From Mucilaginibacter sabulilitoris (lineage in GTDB: Bacteria > Bacteroidota > Bacteroidia > Sphingobacteriales > Sphingobacteriaceae): a stretch of 64,000 nt of DNA. Positions 59,109 through 64,000 of the stretch are shown here, piece after piece. The notes beneath the pieces were generated by a model. It was not told the DNA's origin. It saw only the letters and a program-made list of their open reading frames with translations, and did no database searches. Made by a program: the position numbers and the translations under genes. The DNA lies in contig NZ_CP139558.1 in assembly GCF_034262375.1 (NCBI RefSeq), positions 1,426,001-1,490,000 of the forward strand, in the 5' to 3' direction. Numbering within the stretch: position 1 is the stretch's first letter; the number at the start of each line of letters is the position of its first letter.

Positions 59109-61646
59109 ATGAAACGTTTTTACATATTTATAGCACTTTTTTGTTTTGCAGTTTCTGCAAAAGCCCAGTTTGGTGTCGGCGGCGGCGGACCAACCACAAC
59201 GGGCCGTATATCGGGTACGGTGGTCGACTCACTTACCAAAAAACCAATGGATTATACCACAGTAGGTTTATACCGTAGCGGCGGTAAATCGCCCATTACC
59301 GGCGTATTGACCGACGAAAAGGGGAATTTTAAACTGGATAATGTAAAGCCAGGCAATTACAAATTAGTGATATCATTTATAGGTTATCCGTCAAAAACGG
59401 TTGAACCTGTAACTACTACCGCTTCAAAACCTGATAACAAATTAGGACAGATTTTTATAGCACCCAGCGCAAAATCGCTGAAGGAAGTTAGTGTGGTTGG
59501 TCAGGCCCCGCTTATTGAAAATAAGATAGACAAGATAGTTTACAACGCCGAAAAAGACCTTACCGCTGCAGGTGGTAACGCTACTGACGTATTGCAGAAA
59601 GTACCTATGGTTGCTGTTGATATTAACGGTAACGTATCTGTACGTGGTGATCAAAATGTGCGTGTATTGATCAACGGCAAGCCTTCAGGCGCTACATCGG
59701 CCAGTTTATCTGATGTGTTGAAAACCATCCCTGCCGATCAGATCAAGAGCATTGAGGTAGTAACTTCACCATCGGCCAAGTACGATGCTGAAGGTTCGGG
59801 CGGTATCATTAACATCATCACCAAGCAAAAAAATGTATCGGGCATCAGTGGTTCGGTAAGCGGTGGTGTGGGTACCCGTCAAAATAATGGTAACGTTAAC
59901 TTAAATTATAACAAAAACCGCTTTAGCTTAGGCATTAACGCGGGTGGTAACTTAACCTGGCCGCAAACATCGTTAACCACTTTTGATCAGGTTTTGAAAG
60001 ATGCTGATGGCAATCCAACCATACATAACTTCAACAATTCCAGCAGCCGTATTAAAAGGCATGGTGCCATAGGCTCGGTGACTCTGGGTTACGAGTTTAA
60101 CGCCTTTAACAGCATTAACAGTACTTTCAGGCTTAATGACGGAGGGTTTAATATTGATGGGAGCGGCATTAATAATATTGACAACTTTATTTCGCCTATA
60201 CAATATACAAGTACAACGGGATCGCATAACCACTTTGGCGGTTTTGACTGGAACCTTGATTATACCCACAAATTTAAAAAGGAAGGCCATGAGCTTACCG
60301 TCTCGGGTCAGTGGAGCCATAGCGATATTACTACCGATTTTAGCAACTTATTTAGCGCTGTTAACCCAAGTCAGACTGGTGGTAATAACGGTAAAAATAA
60401 TGAGTACACTTTCCAGGCCGATTATACTTTGCCGATAAGTAAATTATTGAAATTAGAGGCCGGCGGTAAAACCATACAGCGCCGCATCAATAGTAATTAC
60501 GATATATTTAATATAGATACTTTAGATAATAAGGAAGTACGCGATTCATTAAACTCAAACCTGTATGATTATAACCAGAACGTGTATGCGGGCTATACTG
60601 TGTTAACATTTTCTCTGCCAAAAAGCTGGTCGATATTAGCAGGCGGCCGGGTGGAAAACACCAGGATCAAAGGCGACCCGCAGAACCCTTTTCAGGACGT
60701 AAACAGTGGGATATATCAGAATCTGCAACCGTTTTCTGCCAGCTACACTACCTTTATCCCGAGCTTAACCTTGCAAAAGCAGTTTGGTAACCAAACGCTT
60801 AAATTATCTTACAGCAAGCGTATTCAAAGGCCAAGCCTGCAGTTTTTAAATCCGTTCATCAACCGCAGCAACGTGCAAAATCAAACAGTAGGTAACCCTA
60901 ATTTATCGCCGGAGATTTCACAAACAATTGAGTTGGGTTATAATACCTTCATTAAATCATCTGTACTTAACTTTTCGGTTTATTATAAAAGAACCAGTAA
61001 CCTGATAGAAGGTATCGCGTCGCCATTAACTGAGGTAATACGCGGCGATACTATTCAGGGTACCCGTACCACCTATTCAAACGTTGGTAACAACAAATCA
61101 TTCGGCGCCAGCTTCTTCGGATCGGTAAATCCAATAAAGGCTTTAACTATACGTGCAAGCATTAACGGTTTCACTTACAGCCCAACGCCCGAAGGTGTTT
61201 TTGCTGATAACTCATCAGCAACCGGTACCTATTTCCAGTACTCGGCTTTTGCAAGCGCCTCGTACCAGTTTAAAGGGAATTTTGTGGCTGAGTTGTTTGG
61301 CTTTAACAACTCATCGCGCAGAACTATACAAGGTACCAACCCAGCCTTTGGCATATATGCCTTTGGTGTAAAAAAACAATTCCTGGATAAAAAACTGTCT
61401 ATTGGCTTTAATACTGTACAACCGTTTGCCAGAGACAAACATTTTGACCAGAATATCAACAGCCGTGCTTTTTCGCAAACAAGCTCAACGGCATTTCCGT
61501 TCCGTTCGTTTGGTATAACATTTAGCTACAGCTTCGGTAAGCTGAACTTTAGCAACCCTAACCAGCAGAAAAAAGGCATCAACAATGATGACCAGAAACA
61601 AGGCGACCAGAATGGTGGCCAGGGTGCACCAACGGGCGGCAGATAA
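59109..61646 (+). CDS. TonB-receptor-like outer-membrane beta-barrel protein
   Basis: 845 residues. A signal peptide (FYIFIALFCFAVSAKA) is followed by a carboxypeptidase-regulatory-like domain (about 30-110, RISGTVVDSLTKKPMDYTTV), a plug domain (about 120-225) with ATDVLQKVPMVAVDINGNVS and YDAEGSGGIINIITK, and an outer-membrane barrel of the OMP_b-brl_3 type with many aromatic strands. The C terminus after the last strand (FGITFSYSFGKLNF) is a hydrophilic Gln/Gly/Asp-rich tail of about 30 residues, extending past the usual terminal aromatic. No SusD partner gene is adjacent, so the ligand is unknown. The IS110 element lies about 220 bp upstream. Confidence 0.9.
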   Translation: MKRFYIFIALFCFAVSAKAQFGVGGGGPTTTGRISGTVVDSLTKKPMDYTTVGLYRSGGKSPITGVLTDEKGNFKLDNVKPGNYKLVISFIGYPSKTVEPVTTTASKPDNKLGQIFIAPSAKSLKEVSVVGQAPLIENKIDKIVYNAEKDLTAAGGNATDVLQKVPMVAVDINGNVSVRGDQNVRVLINGKPSGATSASLSDVLKTIPADQIKSIEVVTSPSAKYDAEGSGGIINIITKQKNVSGISGSVSGGVGTRQNNGNVNLNYNKNRFSLGINAGGNLTWPQTSLTTFDQVLKDADGNPTIHNFNNSSSRIKRHGAIGSVTLGYEFNAFNSINSTFRLNDGGFNIDGSGINNIDNFISPIQYTSTTGSHNHFGGFDWNLDYTHKFKKEGHELTVSGQWSHSDITTDFSNLFSAVNPSQTGGNNGKNNEYTFQADYTLPISKLLKLEAGGKTIQRRINSNYDIFNIDTLDNKEVRDSLNSNLYDYNQNVYAGYTVLTFSLPKSWSILAGGRVENTRIKGDPQNPFQDVNSGIYQNLQPFSASYTTFIPSLTLQKQFGNQTLKLSYSKRIQRPSLQFLNPFINRSNVQNQTVGNPNLSPEISQTIELGYNTFIKSSVLNFSVYYKRTSNLIEGIASPLTEVIRGDTIQGTRTTYSNVGNNKSFGASFFGSVNPIKALTIRASINGFTYSPTPEGVFADNSSATGTYFQYSAFASASYQFKGNFVAELFGFNNSSRRTIQGTNPAFGIYAFGVKKQFLDKKLSIGFNTVQPFARDKHFDQNINSRAFSQTSSTAFPFRSFGITFSYSFGKLNFSNPNQQKKGINNDDQKQGDQNGGQGAPTGGR

Positions 61647-61661
61647 TTTTCAAAGCACTTA

Positions 61662-61700
61662 AAAATAAAACCCCGGAGATATTCTCCGGGGTTTTATTTT
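61662..61700. terminator. terminator with perfect 18 bp stem
   Basis: AAAATAAAACCCCGGAGA pairs perfectly with TCTCCGGGGTTTTATTTT around TAT, just after the barrel protein gene. Confidence 0.93.
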
Positions 61701-61714
61701 ATGATAAGTTTTTT

Positions 61715-61793
61715 TGTCATCCTGAGGTATGAAGGATCTGTTCGTGAACTATGCATGGCGGCGCTTAGATGCTTCACTGCGTTCAGCATGACA
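61715..61793. repeat. REP-like palindromic element, family B, tandem copy 1
   Basis: TGTCATCCTGAGGTATGAAG at the left and GCTTCACTGCGTTCAGCATG followed by ACA at the right. A second copy follows 40 bp later. Confidence 0.8.
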
Positions 61794-61833
61794 AAGGTCA
61801 TTACCCGGGGTCGTCTTTTTTTATAAACTTCTC

Positions 61834-61913
61834 TGTCATCCTGAGCGTAGAGAAGGATCTATTGCAAGCTATGCATATTGACGATTAAATGCTTCACTGC
61901 GTTCAGCATGACA
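61834..61913. repeat. REP-like palindromic element, family B, tandem copy 2
   Basis: TGTCATCCTGAGCGTAGAGA at the left; the right arm GCTTCACTGCGTTCAGCATG followed by ACAAAGG is identical to copy 1, while the centres differ. It ends 9 bp before the stop codon of the convergent MutS-like gene. Confidence 0.8.
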
Positions 61914-61922
61914 AAGGACAGT

Positions 61923-63731
61923 TTACTCAGCCTCCACATTAATACCTATCTGTTTAAGCAGTAACGAGGCATTGAAAGTTTTGCACTCGCCATGTTTAAT
62001 TTTATAGTCAAACAGCATTTCGCCATCCTTTACCTGTATATCAAAATAATAGTTACGCACGTAATCGGGGTATTTGTTTTCGAGTTGAGCAATTTGCAGG
62101 TCGTGTGTAGCTACCATGCCCACCGCCTTTTTGCTGATCAATTGCTCAATCACCGCTTTAGAACCGAGGTACTTGTCGACCGAATTGGTACCGCGCAGCA
62201 TCTCATCTATCAGGAAGAAGATCTTAGGCTCATTTTCTACCGCCGCCAGCAGCATCTGCAGGCGGTCGAGCTCAGCCTTAAAGGTTGATGTACTCTCGTT
62301 CAGGGAGTCCTTGATACGCATATAGCTGATCATGGTAATTACCGATACCCGCATGGTTTGGGCACACACGGGGGCGCCGCAAAGGGCCAGTACGGTATTG
62401 ATACCAATAGTGCGTAAAAAGGTGCTTTTACCGGCCATGTTTGAACCGGTAATAATATCTATCTTAAAAGTATCGTCAAGCTCATAATCATTTTCAATAC
62501 GTTTGTTTGCCTCAATAAGCGGGTGGGCCAGCCCCGTTGCTATCAGCGTATAGCCGGGTTTATCTTCAATTTGCGGGAAGCTCCATTCGGGGTAATTAAC
62601 GGCCAGCCCGGCTAAGCTAAGCAGGGCCTCAAACTCGGCTATCACGTCAAAGGCTGTTTCCAGGCTTTCATTATTCTGGCGTTTCCAGTTTTCAATGGCT
62701 ATAACCTGGCGTATGTCCCACAAAAAGAACAGGTTGAGTATAAAGCCAATAATGATGTTTAAATGGTAATTGAGCTTGTTAATGAGTTCGGCCAGTTCCT
62801 TTATTTTGTTTGATGTTTGTCCGGTTTTTAGCTGTTTGGCCAGGCCCGTATTATAAGCAGCCTGCCACTGCTCTTCCTCAATCCGTTTAAATACATCGGC
62901 ATAGTTGGCTAAGGTATCGCCTATTTTACCGGCAATCACATCAGCCTTGCGTATGTACATGGCCTTTGAAAATACCAGTCCCATATTTATAAGGCCCACC
63001 ACAATGGCAACAAGTTTTACCACAGGGAAAAACCAGGCCAGCACCAGCAACGTGGTGAACAGGTAAGGAGCTATCATAGTGTATACGCTCAGCCACTTTT
63101 CGCCCGGCATGTTTAATGATATATGCAGGTATTTAAAAAGGTTGGCAAGCTGGTTGGTATCCTGCTGCAGGGCAAATAGCAGTCGGGTTTGTATGTCAAG
63201 CTTCCATTCGTCCTTGTTGGCTATTTCCTGCACGGCGGCCTGCCTTGCCAGTATGGTTTCTTTATCCGACGGTTTATCGAACCAATGAGCGAGTTTATTA
63301 TTGCCTGTTGAGGTAGCCGAGCGGTTCACCAAATGATACAATGAGGCGTTTCCAAAAATATCCAGATCGGAGGTGTAAAAATGTTTGTCGTTATTAAACC
63401 GGATTCCATCACTATAAATGTTGGCATGGCTTTGTATGCTGGCTATCTCGTTATTATTAATTTTTTGCAGGTCATCAAAATATTGTTTTTGGCGCTCATA
63501 CTTGCCCTGCCGCGATACCAGCCAGGCAAACGCAAAAACAAGAAATATAAAAGCGATGGCCACAATGCTGAAATTATCCTGCAGTACGGCAAAATAAATT
63601 GCCACCACAATGAGCCCGAAAATGCTGAGCCTCAGCAGCGAATAGGTATTGGCCAGCTTTTTGTATTTATCAGCATGTTGTCCGGCCAGCTGGGCACGCA
63701 GCTTGTAATTGTTAATAATATCCTGTTCCAT
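61923..63731 (-). CDS. membrane-associated MutS-family ATPase
   Basis: About 602 residues from the ATG at 63731 (EQDIINNYKLRAQ); an earlier in-frame ATG 33 bp upstream would leave only 34 bp to the divergent rlmH. Two N-terminal hydrophobic helices (about 37-80) and another pair (about 210-260) precede a MutS core (about 270-400) and ATPase: Walker A GSNMAGKST (Lys435), FFLIDEMLRGTNS as Walker B and signature, and ATHDLQIAQLE as the switch. The mismatch-recognition domain I and connector are absent, so it is not a canonical MutS. Such MutS-related membrane proteins are common in Bacteroidota and of unknown role. Confidence 0.88.
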   Translation of the reverse strand: MEQDIINNYKLRAQLAGQHADKYKKLANTYSLLRLSIFGLIVVAIYFAVLQDNFSIVAIAFIFLVFAFAWLVSRQGKYERQKQYFDDLQKINNNEIASIQSHANIYSDGIRFNNDKHFYTSDLDIFGNASLYHLVNRSATSTGNNKLAHWFDKPSDKETILARQAAVQEIANKDEWKLDIQTRLLFALQQDTNQLANLFKYLHISLNMPGEKWLSVYTMIAPYLFTTLLVLAWFFPVVKLVAIVVGLINMGLVFSKAMYIRKADVIAGKIGDTLANYADVFKRIEEEQWQAAYNTGLAKQLKTGQTSNKIKELAELINKLNYHLNIIIGFILNLFFLWDIRQVIAIENWKRQNNESLETAFDVIAEFEALLSLAGLAVNYPEWSFPQIEDKPGYTLIATGLAHPLIEANKRIENDYELDDTFKIDIITGSNMAGKSTFLRTIGINTVLALCGAPVCAQTMRVSVITMISYMRIKDSLNESTSTFKAELDRLQMLLAAVENEPKIFFLIDEMLRGTNSVDKYLGSKAVIEQLISKKAVGMVATHDLQIAQLENKYPDYVRNYYFDIQVKDGEMLFDYKIKHGECKTFNASLLLKQIGINVEAE

Positions 63732-63798
63732 ACCGGTAAAAAAGTTGCGGCTAAATAAGCACATATATTTTAAATAAACGTTATTTGTTCAATTATAT

Positions 63799-64000
63799 AT
63801 GAAGATTACTTTTCTCACCGTTGGCAAAACCGAAGATGCTTACTTAAAAGAAGGCATTGATAAGTATGTAAAACGCCTGAAGCATTACACCAAACTGGAA
63901 TTGGTTGAACTTAACGAACTGAAAAACACCAAGGCCCTGAGCGCCGAACAGCAAAAAGCAAAGGAAGCCGAGATGATACTCAAAAAAATAAACCAGCTCG
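63799..64000 (+). CDS. rlmH: 23S rRNA (pseudouridine-1915-N3)-methyltransferase, 5' part
   Basis: The first 67 codons of a gene cut by the window edge. The protein starts KITFLTVGKTEDAYLKEGID and continues YVKRLKHYTKLELVEL, the N-terminal pattern of RlmH (SPOUT methyltransferase, about 157 residues). The SAM-binding knot lies beyond the window. It modifies pseudouridine 1915 in helix 69 of the large ribosomal subunit. It is divergent from the MutS-like gene, with 67 bp between the chosen starts. Confidence 0.92.
   Translation, partial: MKITFLTVGKTEDAYLKEGIDKYVKRLKHYTKLELVELNELKNTKALSAEQQKAKEAEMILKKINQL

Overview
The window is about 64 kb of chromosome from a Bacteroidota bacterium, most likely of the family Sphingobacteriaceae (Mucilaginibacter- or Pedobacter-like). 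The evidence is a gldKLMN gliding/type IX secretion cluster with an SprE/PorW-like lipoprotein, an F-type ATPase operon that lacks atpD and atpC, DUF4271 next to hemD, head-GIN, DUF2490 and SusC-like barrel families, TAnnTTTG promoter boxes with almost no Shine-Dalgarno sequences, and several families of interspersed palindromic repeats. The assignment rests on gene content and not on a database search. No rRNA, tRNA, CRISPR array or prophage was seen.

Layout. 0-4 kb: the 3' part of an S9-type peptidase that has lost its catalytic Ser and His, followed by a sensor kinase and an OmpR-type regulator. 4-10 kb (minus strand): methyltransferase, UbiA-like membrane protein, metallophosphoesterase, then a MoxR-type AAA+ ATPase with its VWA partner. 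10-16 kb: sugar kinase ending in a heptamer tandem repeat, NTF2-like and NadR-like proteins, JmjC/cupin protein, fasciclin protein, HemW and a secreted unknown. 16-23 kb: DUF4271, hemD and gldK-L-M-N. 23-30 kb (minus): uvrC, a class A penicillin-binding protein and the SprE/PorW-like TPR lipoprotein. 30-36 kb: ATP synthase operon atpZ-(atpI-like)-B-E-F-H-A-G. 36-44 kb: an ArnT-like glycosyltransferase, two barrel-like proteins, a head-GIN protein and tandem M1 peptidases. 44-54 kb: lpdA, a TlpA-like protein, a CrtZ-like hydroxylase, a FucP-type transporter, two glycosyltransferases, murB, an ECF sigma factor and a lipoprotein. 54-64 kb: leuS, an IS110-family element, a TonB-receptor-like barrel, a membrane MutS-like ATPase and the start of rlmH.

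Most genes are core housekeeping or envelope functions. gldKLMN and the SprE/PorW-like lipoprotein would supply the motor/ring and one accessory lipoprotein of the type IX secretion machinery, and the proton gradient driving it is also used by the ATP synthase encoded here.

The most interesting signals are non-coding. (1) The IS110 element carries, upstream of its transposase, two consecutive long hairpins. The loop of the first contains an 11-base copy of the left genomic flank and the reverse complement of 10 bases of the right flank, which is the layout expected of a bridge-RNA target-binding loop. (2) An intergenic repeat also present between atpA and atpG sits in frame inside leuS and adds about 22 residues to the editing-domain region. 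(3) At least six short palindromic repeat families decorate gene ends, some touching stop codons.
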